A stretch of DNA of 64,000 nt, taken from the NCBI GenBank assembly GCA_938016265.1, contig CALLWB010000076.1, positions 78,358 through 142,357 on the forward strand, in the 5' to 3' direction. Source of the stretch: an uncultured Saprospiraceae bacterium. Its GTDB lineage: Bacteria > Bacteroidota > Bacteroidia > Chitinophagales > Saprospiraceae. A program made the position numbers and the translations under genes. Below, piece after piece: positions 17,891 to 28,565 of this stretch (its first letter is position 1; each line of letters starts with the position of its first letter). The notes under the pieces are model-generated. The model had not been told where the DNA came from and made no database searches. It saw only the letters and a list, made by a program, of their open reading frames with translations.

Positions 17891-19090
17891 ATGATAACAA
17901 TTAGCAAAAAAGAAGCTCGCGGATTGTTGCTTGAGCATCAAGGCCTATTAGGCACCGCTCCGTTTGGTAAGGGGAAAAAGGGCGTATTGGCGACTATTCA
18001 GCAGTTAGGGTACTTACAGATTGACACGATTTCAGTTGTGGAACGAGCACACCATCATACCTTATTGGTTAGAGTGCCTAACTATCAGCGGAAGTTTCTG
18101 GATGAACTCCAGCGAACAGACAAGCAAATTTTTGAATATTGGAGCCACGCGGCGGCTTACCTTCCCTTGGAGGCCTATCGATTTGCTACTTATCGTATGC
18201 AACGGATGTCTGAACGTAAAGAAGGACACTGGTTTCCTAGAAACCACAAAGTCATTCAGTATGTAAAAGATAGAATCAATGCTGAAGGCCCCCTCATGTC
18301 TAAAGACTTCAAACTGGAAGAACACGGCAAGTCAGAACCCTGGTGGGGCTGGAAACCGACCAAAATGGCTTTAGAACAACTGTTTCATGAAGGCGAACTA
18401 ATGATACATCACCGACAAAAATTCCAGAAGGTCTATGATCTGACAGAACGAGTTTTACCTAATTGGGTAGACACCAAACCACCATCAACAGAAGAATATT
18501 GTAACTACTTAATAGATACTACAATTCGAGCTTCCGGGCTTGCCAGAGCCGCTGAAATTCGATATTTGCGAAAAGGACTCAAACAACCGCTGCAGACGGC
18601 CATCGCCCATCGGCTAGAAGAAAAGACCCTCGTTCCCGTAAGGGTAAATACGATAGAAGAAACTTTTTATTCCTTGCCGGAAATAATTGCCAACATTCCT
18701 AAAAGACGACAAAGGAGAAAGGTCCACCTGTTATGCCCTTTTGACAACGCGATCATTCAGCGAAAACGAGTAATAGATTTTTTTGATTTTGACTATAAAT
18801 TAGAATGTTACGTGCCAGCTCCTAAACGGAAGTATGGCTACTTCTCCTTGGCGATACTATTCGGTGATCAGTTTGCAGGCCACCTAGATTTAAAGGCAGA
18901 TCGCAAAACAAAACAATTAATCTTTCAGCAGTTGACCTTCGAACCAACGTTTAAATGCTCGGATCAATTTTTTCGTGCTTTTGGCGCTTCGATCATTCAT
19001 TATGCAAAGTACAACAACTGTGAGGCGATAGATTTGTCAAAAACAAACCCAACGTTCAAAAAATTATTCAACCCTTATCTAAACAAATAG
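17891..19090 (+). CDS. YcaQ/AlkX-family DNA glycosylase (winged-helix, crosslink repair)
   Basis: A 399-residue cytoplasmic protein of the HTH_42/DUF1006 family. Members unhook interstrand crosslinks by excising bulky alkylated purines. The diagnostic stretch LGYLQIDTISVVERAHHHTLLVRVPNY (39-65) contains Q43-I-D45, a QxD catalytic motif as in E. coli YcaQ rather than the QxQ of Streptomyces AlkZ. FEYWSHAAAYLP (near 83-94) and CPFDNAIIQRKRV near the end match further family blocks. Length is in the usual range. It starts 4 bp after the flippase gene and shares its transcript. The precise lesion range is unknown. Confidence 0.88.
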   Translation: MITISKKEARGLLLEHQGLLGTAPFGKGKKGVLATIQQLGYLQIDTISVVERAHHHTLLVRVPNYQRKFLDELQRTDKQIFEYWSHAAAYLPLEAYRFATYRMQRMSERKEGHWFPRNHKVIQYVKDRINAEGPLMSKDFKLEEHGKSEPWWGWKPTKMALEQLFHEGELMIHHRQKFQKVYDLTERVLPNWVDTKPPSTEEYCNYLIDTTIRASGLARAAEIRYLRKGLKQPLQTAIAHRLEEKTLVPVRVNTIEETFYSLPEIIANIPKRRQRRKVHLLCPFDNAIIQRKRVIDFFDFDYKLECYVPAPKRKYGYFSLAILFGDQFAGHLDLKADRKTKQLIFQQLTFEPTFKCSDQFFRAFGASIIHYAKYNNCEAIDLSKTNPTFKKLFNPYLNK

Positions 19091-19154
19091 CCCTAATCAA
19101 GAATGAATTAATCGAATAAGCAGCGGTTGTTTCAACGTTTTAGTGGCTATTTTC

Positions 19155-21467
19155 TTATTCATTATTGGATTTTTCAAGCAACTCGTTGATCATTAACGTT
19201 TGCTTTTTTAGTTGTTGTTCAACAAGTTTCATATTTTTCTCCAAGGTTTGAACGGTATTACTTAAATCATGAATCGTTACCTGTTGCCCACCAATTGTTT
19301 CTTGCTGCTTATCTATGGTGTCTTGCTGCTCCTGTACTGCTTTTACCAAGGGCACGACAAACTCCGCATACCGCAGGCTATAATGTCCGTTGTTCTCTTT
19401 TGGAGCGTCTACACCATGAAAATTAAACCCTACGGATTTAGCGGCGGCCTCTACTTCCTGGGCAATAAATCCGGTTTGAATTTCCGCTCCTCTGCTTGCT
19501 TCTGCCTCTCGAACACGGAGTTCTTTTGGCACTTTAGTAATTTCAGCGATCGCATTCATATCCAAATTATAAGTAACCGGGCGAAGTAGTGAAATAAACT
19601 CCAACCCCTTCACGTTTTCTTGTATATTCGTTTTAAATCTTGCATCTGAAACAATCGACCAACCGGCATAGCCCCCAATTGAGGTAACTGCATTGTTCCC
19701 GAGCCGAATCGTATTGCTGCCGCCAGAAAGAGTGGCATTCCCAAAGACACCAGAATTAGTAAATCCAGCTCCATTGGGATAGGATTCAAAACCTACTGCC
19801 GTATTGAAACTACCCGTTGCTGTTTCATCCAATGCGCGCTGTCCCAATACCACATTCCCCCAACCAGTAGTATTTCCAAATAACGCCCGGTAGCCAACAG
19901 CGACATTTTGCCCTCCAGTCGTGTTAGAAAAAAGAGCCGCTGCTCCATTTACTGTATTCCAGTTGCCTGTCGTATTTGAATAAAGCGAGTTATTGCCAAT
20001 CGCGTTATTTTCCCTACCAGTGGTGTTTAAATTTAAAGCTGCAGAACCTATTGCAGTATTGTAATTGCCCGAAGTGTTGTTTTGGAGAGCCCATGCCCCA
20101 GAAGCTGTACTCCCAATTCCCGAGGTGTTGGAAAGCATTGATTGATGGCCCACTGCTACATTTGCGTTTCCATTTACATTGCTATTTAATGCTTGAAACC
20201 CATTAGCTGTATTCCAGACACCAGTAGTGTTTGAAAAAAGGGAGTTTGATCCTGTAGCTGTATTATTTTCGCCAGTAGTATTAGCATGCAAAGATTTAAA
20301 CCCAATGGCTGTATTATTGTCAGCGTTGCTTGTATAAAGACTACCACGACCGATGGCGGTGTTGTAGGAAGCAGTGGTATTCGTATAAAGTGAATTTGTT
20401 CCAATTGCGACATTATCAACACCAGAATCATTTGAGAACATGGCACTCCCTCCTGCAGCGACGTTAAAACTTCCAGTCGAATTGGCGAAGAGTGAATTTA
20501 TCCCAATACTCGTGTTAAAATCACCATCCGTATTATTTCTCAATGCATTGGATCCTGTAGCAGTATTATTAGAACCCGTTGCATTCACTCGGAGAGCATG
20601 GTTCCCAATAGCGGTATTGTTTACCCCTACAGAATTAAAATAGAGCGCCTGAAAACCGAACCCAGAATTTCTTGTTCCTGCAGTGTTTCGCTCTAGTGCG
20701 AATCCCCCAAGTGCAGTATTGTAACTGCCCGTTGAGTTTTGAGAGAGAGAACTATATCCAACGGCTGTATTGTAAGTGCCTATTGTATTATTACTAAGCG
20801 TATAAGATCCAACTCCGGTATTATTACTACCAGAAGTATTGCTGGTGAGCGTAGAAGCACCTACTCCTAGATTAAAACTGCCCGTTGTATTGTTTAGCAG
20901 AGAATTGTGTCCAATCCCGACATTGCTTCTTCCTGTTGTATTTGAGTATAATGCCCCATAGCCATATCCTGAATTATAGTTTCCAGTGGTATTAGAATAC
21001 AAGGTTTGGTAGCCTGTTGAGGTGTTTTCAATTCCAGTGTTGTTAGTTCCTCCAGCCTCTTTTCCAATATAAAGGCTATTCCCGGGTGACACGAAGTGAA
21101 ATGTTTGCCCGTCCATGATACCGACATCTATACCTTGTACGGTAAAACGGATGGTGTCTTCGTCCGTTGTGCGTTCCACTTCTATTTTTGTATCTCCATC
21201 AGCATCTGTAATTGTACCATTGGCTGAAGTACTTGTTGCAGCAGTCCAGGCAACCCCATCAAAAGAATAGATATTGCCGTTGGTGTTGTCAATATATAGG
21301 TTTCCAGGATTTGCTAGTGGTGTTCCTGGTGCAGGGGGCCCTGTGCCACTTAATACCTCGCAATTGCACTGATCGGCAAGGTTGATCGTTGTTTGAGCAA
21401 AACCGTATTCCGTGCTAAGGAAGAAAAAAAGGAGAAAGTAGAACAGATTGATTGTCAAGTATTTCAT
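19155..21467 (-). CDS. Tail-spike-like surface protein with beta-roll repeats and S74 chaperone domain
   Basis: A 770-residue exported protein with a signal peptide ending at YGFAQ (residue 25). From about 139 to 560 it consists of about two dozen 17-residue repeats of the form NTAIGxxSLYxNTTGxY, the head-type repeat of trimeric adhesins and tail fibres (left-handed beta-roll). The C-terminus carries a Peptidase_S74 intramolecular chaperone: SDARFKTNIQ (catalytic Ser and Lys of SDxRxK type), LLRPVTYNL, and a coiled coil (IDKQQETIGGQQVTIHDLSNTVQTLEKN) to the end. In phage tailspikes this domain drives trimer folding and then cleaves itself off. Secretion route is not evident, as no T9SS tail was seen. 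A long palindromic element lies 67 bp upstream. Confidence 0.86.
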   Translation of the reverse strand: MKYLTINLFYFLLFFFLSTEYGFAQTTINLADQCNCEVLSGTGPPAPGTPLANPGNLYIDNTNGNIYSFDGVAWTAATSTSANGTITDADGDTKIEVERTTDEDTIRFTVQGIDVGIMDGQTFHFVSPGNSLYIGKEAGGTNNTGIENTSTGYQTLYSNTTGNYNSGYGYGALYSNTTGRSNVGIGHNSLLNNTTGSFNLGVGASTLTSNTSGSNNTGVGSYTLSNNTIGTYNTAVGYSSLSQNSTGSYNTALGGFALERNTAGTRNSGFGFQALYFNSVGVNNTAIGNHALRVNATGSNNTATGSNALRNNTDGDFNTSIGINSLFANSTGSFNVAAGGSAMFSNDSGVDNVAIGTNSLYTNTTASYNTAIGRGSLYTSNADNNTAIGFKSLHANTTGENNTATGSNSLFSNTTGVWNTANGFQALNSNVNGNANVAVGHQSMLSNTSGIGSTASGAWALQNNTSGNYNTAIGSAALNLNTTGRENNAIGNNSLYSNTTGNWNTVNGAAALFSNTTGGQNVAVGYRALFGNTTGWGNVVLGQRALDETATGSFNTAVGFESYPNGAGFTNSGVFGNATLSGGSNTIRLGNNAVTSIGGYAGWSIVSDARFKTNIQENVKGLEFISLLRPVTYNLDMNAIAEITKVPKELRVREAEASRGAEIQTGFIAQEVEAAAKSVGFNFHGVDAPKENNGHYSLRYAEFVVPLVKAVQEQQDTIDKQQETIGGQQVTIHDLSNTVQTLEKNMKLVEQQLKKQTLMINELLEKSNNE
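19787..21053 (-). repeat. Array of 51-bp (17-codon) repeats inside the S74 protein gene
   Basis: Degenerate units encode N-T-A-I-G-x-x-S/A-L-x-x-N-T-T-G-x-Y. Edges are approximate. The period of 17 residues is constant through most of the array, with occasional 16-residue units. Confidence 0.8.
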
Positions 21468-21995
21468 AGTTCTTATGATTAAATGTTCTTAATAAAGACC
21501 ATTTGAACCCAACAATGGGCTCAAATTTATTTAAACCCAATTCATGCAATAGGAAGTTTGTTTTAGGTTGAAAACTCAATAAAAATGTGCGCTCTACGGT
21601 GATTTTGACTCGCAGACGTAGTAAGATTACGGTGAGAATCAAAATTGACGGACGTGCGCAGTTTTGCAGAGATTTCAGCATAAAATGAATTTTCTATTGC
21701 ATGAATTGGGTTAAATATAAAAATACTTGAAGACAACTCAATGTTATAATTGTGCAATTTTTTGAAAAACAGCACCTTACAGCTAGGAAGTAGATAGTTT
21801 TTTCTAGTGTTTTAAGGAAAGGAATGGCGGCCTAAGCCACTGTAGCAGGGGCCATTGTTATTATTGTGAACTGGAAAAATTTCAGAAGCAAGCCCTTGTA
21901 GGTTTATAGCAGAAGTTTGAAATTGAAGGTATGTTGACTTGCCATTGGTTTCAAAAAAATCTTAGCATTTCGAAACTAAGGGACAAAGTAATCAC
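21468..21995. other. Intergenic region holding a long palindrome
   Basis: No gene supported. It contains the 179-bp imperfect inverted repeat described separately (21534-21712). The 280 bp to its right, up to the DUF1415 stop, show no clear signal. Confidence 0.6.
21534..21712 (+). repeat. 179-bp imperfect palindrome (MITE-like or long-hairpin RNA)
   Basis: The outer 19 bp are perfectly inverted (AACCCAATTCATGCAATAG at 21534-21552 against 21694-21712), and pairing continues inward. TGAAAACTC (21569-21577) faces GAGATTTCA (21669-21677), AAAA-TG-TGCGC faces GCGCA-TTTT, GTGATTTTGACTC (21599-21611) faces GAATCAAAATTGAC (21636-21649), and CGTA (21617-21620) closes with TACG (21628-21631). Many deviations are G-T pairs when read as + strand RNA. 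No transposase or second copy is in the window. Confidence 0.7.
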
Positions 21996-22568
21996 TTAAT
22001 CAAGAAAAAGCTCTTTCCACTTTCGTGTAACTTCATCGAGGCCCATTGCTTCCATTTTGAGAATGTTTCGCTTTGGAATGGAGTTGATATCGTTGTGTTC
22101 TTCTGTAGCTTTTGTAACGGAAGCCTCTCTTAACAAGTGGAGCATTGGATAGGGAGATCTATTGGTATAGTTGGACACGTCTTCTTTTTCTGTTCCCTGA
22201 AACTGGTAGTCTGGGTGAAAACTGGCAATCTGGATACAACTATTTAGGTCGCAGACCTCCAACAATTGATTGGCCAATTCAAGCAAATCTAAATAATCTT
22301 CAAAATCTTCCCCCAGGTTAGGATGGATCAGTAAAGTAGTTTCCAAAGATTTAGGATCCGTTTGTTGCAATTGTCGAACCTCCAACATCAAATCATGCAA
22401 AAGATCTTTCGTTCTCGTGGCCATAGAGACCCGATAGTGAATTACGTTTTCTTTGAATGGCTTAGCTGCAAATGGACATAGTTTCATCTTTACGACGAAA
22501 GACGATAACCAATTTTGTGTATGTCGAACATAAACATCCATTACCGAATTTACATTTTTTCTTCGCAT
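21996..22568 (-). CDS. DUF1415 family protein
   Basis: 190 residues, cytoplasmic. The DUF1415 pattern is clear: LCPFAAKPF near residue 30, LIHPNLGEDFEDYLDLLELANQLL in the middle, and IQIASFHPDYQFQGTEKEDVSNYTNRSPYPMLHLLREASVTKA toward the end. The family is conserved in many proteobacteria and Bacteroidota. No function is established that I can name. An alternative start at ATG 22541 (MDVYVRHTQNW) is plausible, because the first nine residues look unlike the family. Confidence 0.85.
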   Translation of the reverse strand: MRRKNVNSVMDVYVRHTQNWLSSFVVKMKLCPFAAKPFKENVIHYRVSMATRTKDLLHDLMLEVRQLQQTDPKSLETTLLIHPNLGEDFEDYLDLLELANQLLEVCDLNSCIQIASFHPDYQFQGTEKEDVSNYTNRSPYPMLHLLREASVTKATEEHNDINSIPKRNILKMEAMGLDEVTRKWKELFLD

Positions 22569-22655
22569 CAGTAAAATTAATCCTATTGTTAATGAATAAT
22601 TTAGGCACTAAATGTTTGAATTCAATAAAGGGACGTGTGATAAAACAACAGATAG

Positions 22656-24616
<1,961 letters not shown>

Positions 24617-24641
24617 TCTTTACCCGTATAACAGATAAATT

Positions 24642-24893
24642 ATGAATTTAATCGTATTAACGCCGGACAAGGAGGTTTTTTCTGGAGAAGTTACTTCTGT
24701 GAAAGTTCCTGGTACAAAAGGCGAGTTCGAAGTTTTAAGAAACCACCAAGCCATCGTTTCTTCCCTAAAAAGTGGTAAAGTAAGAATTATCAAAGAAGGG
24801 GGCGAGAAAGAGATCTTCAATATTGGCAGCGGTTTCATTGAAGTGATAAACAATGAGGTATCCTTGCTCGTTCAAGGTTTCTCAGAAGCTTAG
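24642..24893 (+). CDS. atpC: F1Fo ATP synthase subunit epsilon (short form)
   Basis: An 83-residue epsilon subunit consisting only of the N-terminal beta-sandwich (MNLIVLTPDKEVFSGEVTSVKVPGTKGEFEVLRNHQAIVSSLKSGKV). The C-terminal helical hairpin that inhibits hydrolysis in E. coli (total ~138 residues) is absent, as is usual in Bacteroidota. It couples the central stalk to the c-ring. Followed by a strong terminator, so the operon ends here. Confidence 0.95.
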   Translation: MNLIVLTPDKEVFSGEVTSVKVPGTKGEFEVLRNHQAIVSSLKSGKVRIIKEGGEKEIFNIGSGFIEVINNEVSLLVQGFSEA

Positions 24894-24920
24894 AAAGATA
24901 ACACCAATCTCTGGTTAAAG

Positions 24921-24955
24921 AAAAAAGAGCATTCCGATTTGGAATGCTCTTTTTT
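24921..24955 (+). terminator. atpC: atpDC terminator
   Basis: A perfect 15-bp inverted repeat AAAAAAGAGCATTCC (24921-24935)/GGAATGCTCTTTTTT (24941-24955) with a 5-nt loop and T8. It lies 28 bp after the atpC stop. Confidence 0.92.
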
Positions 24956-25053
24956 TTAATGAATACCTACTAGTGCTTTACCCTACTTCAGTTTTGTTTA
25001 GTAAGGCAGAATTTTTTATTTTAGGATTTTTAGGCCCGGCAATAAAGTTAAAT

Positions 25054-26049
25054 ATGCTTTCTTCAAGATATAAAAATGATGGCGTAGCAAGCATCAAGCT
25101 GAATGAAAAACAGCGGAAGTCTATAGCTAAGTACAAGCAAAAATTAGCTTCCTCTTCTTCTGTTTATGAACATATTGATTGCCCTGTCTGTGAAATAGAT
25201 GACTCAGAAGTACTTGCTGAAAAAGATCGCTATGGTTTTGAATGCAAAAATGTGATTTGCAAAAATTGTGGCTTGGTGTATATTAATCCGAGAATGTCTA
25301 ATTCTTTTTACACCAGCCTCTACAAGGAAGACTATCGTGATATTTATTCTGGTCAAACAGTAGATTACGTCAAGTATTTTGAAAATCGATATGCTGGAGG
25401 AAAGTCAATGTTTGAATTTTTGAATTCAAAAATTCCTGTTAAAAAAGGTGCAAAAGTGCTTGATGTCGGGTGTGGGATCGGTGCAGTATTAAAATACTTT
25501 AAGGATCAAGGCTGCACGATACACGGTATTGATTTAGGAGCTGAGTTCATTAAGTATGGCCGAGAAAATCACGATCTCAATCTACATCTTAATACAATTT
25601 TTGACGTGGAGTTAGATTATGCTCCAGACGTGATTGTGTATTCTCATGTTTTCGAACATATTCTTGACCTGAACAAAGAAGCTGCCCAACTCCGAAATTT
25701 ATTAGCAGATGATGGGGTATTACTATTAGAAGTACCAGGCGTACTAAACTTAACTCCTTCCTACAATGGCAACTTTATGAAATACTGCCAGAACGCCCAC
25801 ACATTCAGTTTTTCAAAAAACACACTTCAGAATGTCATGGAAAAAAATGGGTTTGAACTCATTCACGGAAACGAGAATGTAAGCTGTATTTTTAAGAAAA
25901 AGGCAATTCCCAAAAAATTCACCCCAACCAACTCTTATCAAGAAATCAGTGCCTACCTGAAGAAAATGGAGTCTGCCCGAGTGTTTTGGGAGATAAGAGA
26001 CCTCGCCCAAAAAGCTAAAGACCGAGCCATCCGACTTGTAAGGCGCTAA
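25054..26049 (+). CDS. Class I SAM methyltransferase with N-terminal zinc-ribbon
   Basis: 331 residues from ATG 25054, the start judged most likely; an in-frame ATG at 24973 adds 27 hydrophobic residues and lies just after the atpDC terminator. A four-cysteine zinc-ribbon-like pair (C43xxC46 and C69xxC72, CPVC...CKNC) precedes a Methyltransf_23-type domain with VLDVGCGIGAVLKYF (135-149) and DVIVYSHVFEHILDL (motif IV region). This layout occurs in methyltransferases that modify nucleotide sugars or surface polysaccharides. No sugar genes are adjacent, so the substrate is unknown. Cytoplasmic. Confidence 0.78.
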   Translation: MLSSRYKNDGVASIKLNEKQRKSIAKYKQKLASSSSVYEHIDCPVCEIDDSEVLAEKDRYGFECKNVICKNCGLVYINPRMSNSFYTSLYKEDYRDIYSGQTVDYVKYFENRYAGGKSMFEFLNSKIPVKKGAKVLDVGCGIGAVLKYFKDQGCTIHGIDLGAEFIKYGRENHDLNLHLNTIFDVELDYAPDVIVYSHVFEHILDLNKEAAQLRNLLADDGVLLLEVPGVLNLTPSYNGNFMKYCQNAHTFSFSKNTLQNVMEKNGFELIHGNENVSCIFKKKAIPKKFTPTNSYQEISAYLKKMESARVFWEIRDLAQKAKDRAIRLVRR

Positions 26050-26107
26050 CCAACGCTGAGCGACTAAAAAAATTCCATTTTCTACCTACAACTTTCTATC
26101 AATTCCT

Positions 26108-26115
26108 TACCTTTG
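26108..26115 (+). promoter_or_regulatory. Candidate -7 element for the orphan DNA methyltransferase
   Basis: TACCTTTG is a full TAnnTTTG match, 38 bp before ATG 26154. No TTTG is found at -33. Confidence 0.4.
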
Positions 26116-26153
26116 CATGTATAGGCTTGTGTAACGTTGTATAATGTTTGGTC

Positions 26154-27239
26154 ATGGAAAAATACATTATGGTTGGGAAGGCTGCTCAACTCCTAGGGGT
26201 TAGCACTGCGACCCTTAGAAGGTGGGATACGTCTGGAAAATTTAAAAGTACTCGACATCCGATGAACAATTATCGAGTGTATCAGGAAAGTCAACTGCTG
26301 GCATTCATGGAAGAACTAACTTCAATCAATGAGACAAAGCCAATTTTAGACATCAAGCCCTACCTCGAAACTGACCTTGGTAAGCTGTATCAACACGAAG
26401 CCATCGCCTACCTCAAAACCCTGGAAAACGAATCCGTAAATCTGATTTTTGCAGACCCACCATACAACATCAAAAAAGCAGAGTGGGACACCTTTGCCTC
26501 ACAAAAAGATTATGTAGAATGGAGTATGAATTGGATGAAGGAAGCACATCGGGTCCTTAAGAAAGATGGCGCCCTGTATGTTTGTGGGTTTTCAGAAATT
26601 CTTGCCGACCTAAAATGGGCATCCAATAGCCTGTTTGCAGGCTGCAAGTGGCTGGTCTGGTACTACAGAAACAAGGGGAACCTAGGTGGAAACTGGGGGC
26701 GTTCTCACGAAAGTATCCTGCACCTCAGAAAGAGCAAAAAATTTACCTTTCATACAGACGAGGTACGTGTGCCATACAACAAACACACCATTAAATATCC
26801 AGCCAGAAAACAAGCGGAAAGCTCGCAATTTGGAAGTGGTAAGAAGAGTGACTATGTGTGGACTCCAAACCCTCTAGGAGCAAAACCAAAAGATGTCCTT
26901 GAAATACCAACCATTAGCAATAGTTCCTGGGAAAAAACACCACACAAAACTCAAAAACCTGTTGAATTGCTGCGACGGATCATACTCTCTTCCTCCAATG
27001 CCGGGGACTTAATACTTGATCCTTTCGGAGGCTCGGGTACAACCTACGCGGTTGCCGAAGCCTACAACAGAAGGTGGTTGGGTACAGAGTTGGAAACCGA
27101 ATATTGCCAGATCATCAAAGACCGAATTACCAACGCCGATCACATCCAACGGATTGCTTCCGAAAAGGATGAACAAGAAGCATTGAAAAGACGTGCTAAA
27201 TTGCGGGGCAAGGAAAACCAAAAAAACGAACCATTTTAA
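26154..27239 (+). CDS. Orphan DNA methyltransferase (DPPY class) with N-terminal MerR-like HTH
   Basis: A 361-residue protein. Residues 5-55 form a MerR/excisionase-type helix-turn-helix (VGKAAQLLGVSTATLRRWDTSGKF...NYRVY). The rest is an amino-methyltransferase of the beta order, with catalytic motif IV ADPPYN at 100-105 before the SAM motif DPFGGSGTT at 289-297. TPHKTQKPVELLRRII (262-277) precedes the SAM motif as in N6-adenine/N4-cytosine methylases. The region between (residues ~110-260) would be the target-recognition domain. No restriction endonuclease or repair gene is adjacent, so it appears solitary. The recognition sequence cannot be read. The start is ATG 26154; upstream TTG 26148 is possible but less likely. 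Confidence 0.86.
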   Translation: MEKYIMVGKAAQLLGVSTATLRRWDTSGKFKSTRHPMNNYRVYQESQLLAFMEELTSINETKPILDIKPYLETDLGKLYQHEAIAYLKTLENESVNLIFADPPYNIKKAEWDTFASQKDYVEWSMNWMKEAHRVLKKDGALYVCGFSEILADLKWASNSLFAGCKWLVWYYRNKGNLGGNWGRSHESILHLRKSKKFTFHTDEVRVPYNKHTIKYPARKQAESSQFGSGKKSDYVWTPNPLGAKPKDVLEIPTISNSSWEKTPHKTQKPVELLRRIILSSSNAGDLILDPFGGSGTTYAVAEAYNRRWLGTELETEYCQIIKDRITNADHIQRIASEKDEQEALKRRAKLRGKENQKNEPF

Positions 27240-27309
27240 CGATTATTTTTATTCGTATCAAAAAAACGCACACTACGTATACATACCAACTTAGACTAAA
27301 CAAAATCAT

Positions 27310-28287
27310 ATGAAAAACTATCTACTTTCCATTGTTCTTTTTTACATAAGTGTTTCCCTTTTTGCTCAGACGGCCATAGTCGCAGAATATAAAATGGACG
27401 GAAATGGAAAAGACGCTAGCCCAAACATGTTTGACGCTACAGTGTTTGGTGCGACACCTACCATGGATCGATTTGGCAATATAGATGGCGCATTATCATT
27501 TGATGGTACTGATGATTACCTCGAAGTGTTGAATCAGTCAATGTTAAATTTTGGAATTTGCGATTTCGCGATTTCATTGTGGATAAAGACAAGTTCCAAT
27601 TCAATGCAAATGTTAGTTCATAACGGTTCGGATGGATTTGATCCCCAATATTGGTTACGACTAAAGGACTTTTCTTCTAGCGCGATTGATCTAAAGTTTC
27701 TTACCAGCGATGGCATCCCTTCCAGCCCAAATGTCACCTATAATAACCCATCTATTTATGACAACAACTGGCACCACATCCTTGTCCAGCGAAAAAGCTT
27801 AGATCATCAGGTTTATTTTGATGGGGCTTTAGTCAGCAATTTTATAGGCTCACAGATTAAAAACATTATAAATATGGAGAATATGCTCATTGGAGCACAA
27901 CACCCGACTCCAGCATCTGGATTTCCAACCATTCACAATTTTTTCAATGGATCAATGGACGATCTTGTTTTCTATAAAGGAGCATTAAGCACAGAAGAGG
28001 TCGAAACAGTTTTCAATGAAACCCCTACCTCCACAATAGATGTCAAAACAATGGCAGACAACATAGTAATTTTTCCCAATCCAACATCTGACATTTTACA
28101 AATCAACGACTACCCTTCCACAACCATAAAAAACGTAAAGATTGTAGATGGTAGTGGAAAAACAGTTCTACATTTCCTTCAATTAACAGACAATCAGATC
28201 GATGTATCTGTTTTAGCAGAAGGAATTTACTTCGTTGTTTTTGAATTCCAAGGTAACTTTATCACGAAAAAAATTCTTAAGAAATAG
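27310..28287 (+). CDS. Secreted LamG-domain protein with type A T9SS signal
   Basis: 325 residues. The signal peptide ends at SLFAQ (residue 20). A concanavalin-type LamG domain covers roughly 22-240, with ALSFDGTDDYLEV, FAISLWIKT, NNWHHILVQRK, VYFDGALV and FNGSMDDLVFYKGALSTEEV in the standard order. The last ~75 residues are a type A sorting domain (NIVIFPNPTSDILQIN...GSGKTVLHF...LAEGIYFVVFEFQGNFITKKILKK). T9SS would export it and remove the tail. It probably binds glycan. Monocistronic. Confidence 0.9.
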   Translation: MKNYLLSIVLFYISVSLFAQTAIVAEYKMDGNGKDASPNMFDATVFGATPTMDRFGNIDGALSFDGTDDYLEVLNQSMLNFGICDFAISLWIKTSSNSMQMLVHNGSDGFDPQYWLRLKDFSSSAIDLKFLTSDGIPSSPNVTYNNPSIYDNNWHHILVQRKSLDHQVYFDGALVSNFIGSQIKNIINMENMLIGAQHPTPASGFPTIHNFFNGSMDDLVFYKGALSTEEVETVFNETPTSTIDVKTMADNIVIFPNPTSDILQINDYPSTTIKNVKIVDGSGKTVLHFLQLTDNQIDVSVLAEGIYFVVFEFQGNFITKKILKK

Positions 28288-28356
28288 CATGCAATCCATG
28301 TGCAAAAATATTTCCATTCCTAACTAAAGGCCCATTCCGATGTTTGGGCCTTGGTA

Positions 28357-28440
28357 ATCAGGAGGTAATACTAGGCGGTTTCTAAAGCAAAAATTCGAAA
28401 ATGGCTATATTAAAGATCTTCAATCAGCCTAGTGCCTGAT
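28357..28440 (+). repeat. Two-step inverted repeat, possible structured RNA
   Basis: ATCAGG (28357-28362) pairs with CCTGAT (28435-28440), and ACTAGGC (28370-28376) with GCCTAGT (28427-28433), separated by a 7-nt bulge on one side and 1 nt on the other. The 50-nt loop is AT-rich. Confidence 0.35.
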
Positions 28441-28565
28441 CATTAAAACATGCCAGCCCCCAGCCACCAACTATCGAATGCTCACCTCAGGAGACAACTG
28501 CAATTCCAAAAACCGAAGAAAAAAACACAGAGGAAAAAAAGAATAGATCCCTGTGATTTCCAAAT

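Noticed and set aside
19787..21053. 51-bp periodicity resembling a CRISPR or minisatellite
   Set aside because: The units keep the reading frame and encode a 17-residue beta-roll repeat. There are no constant repeats with unique spacers.
21415..21775. Two minus-strand frames of 70-88 codons over the long palindrome
   Set aside because: They span the inverted repeat and the start of the S74 gene, have no protein-like features, and overlap each other.
26154..27239. Part of a restriction-modification system
   Set aside because: Neighbours are a sugar-type SAM methyltransferase and a secreted LamG protein; no endonuclease or specificity gene is in reach.
28327..28352. Terminator of the LamG gene
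   Set aside because: The 8-bp GC-rich stem is good, but there is no T run after it, so it is left as a structural element only.
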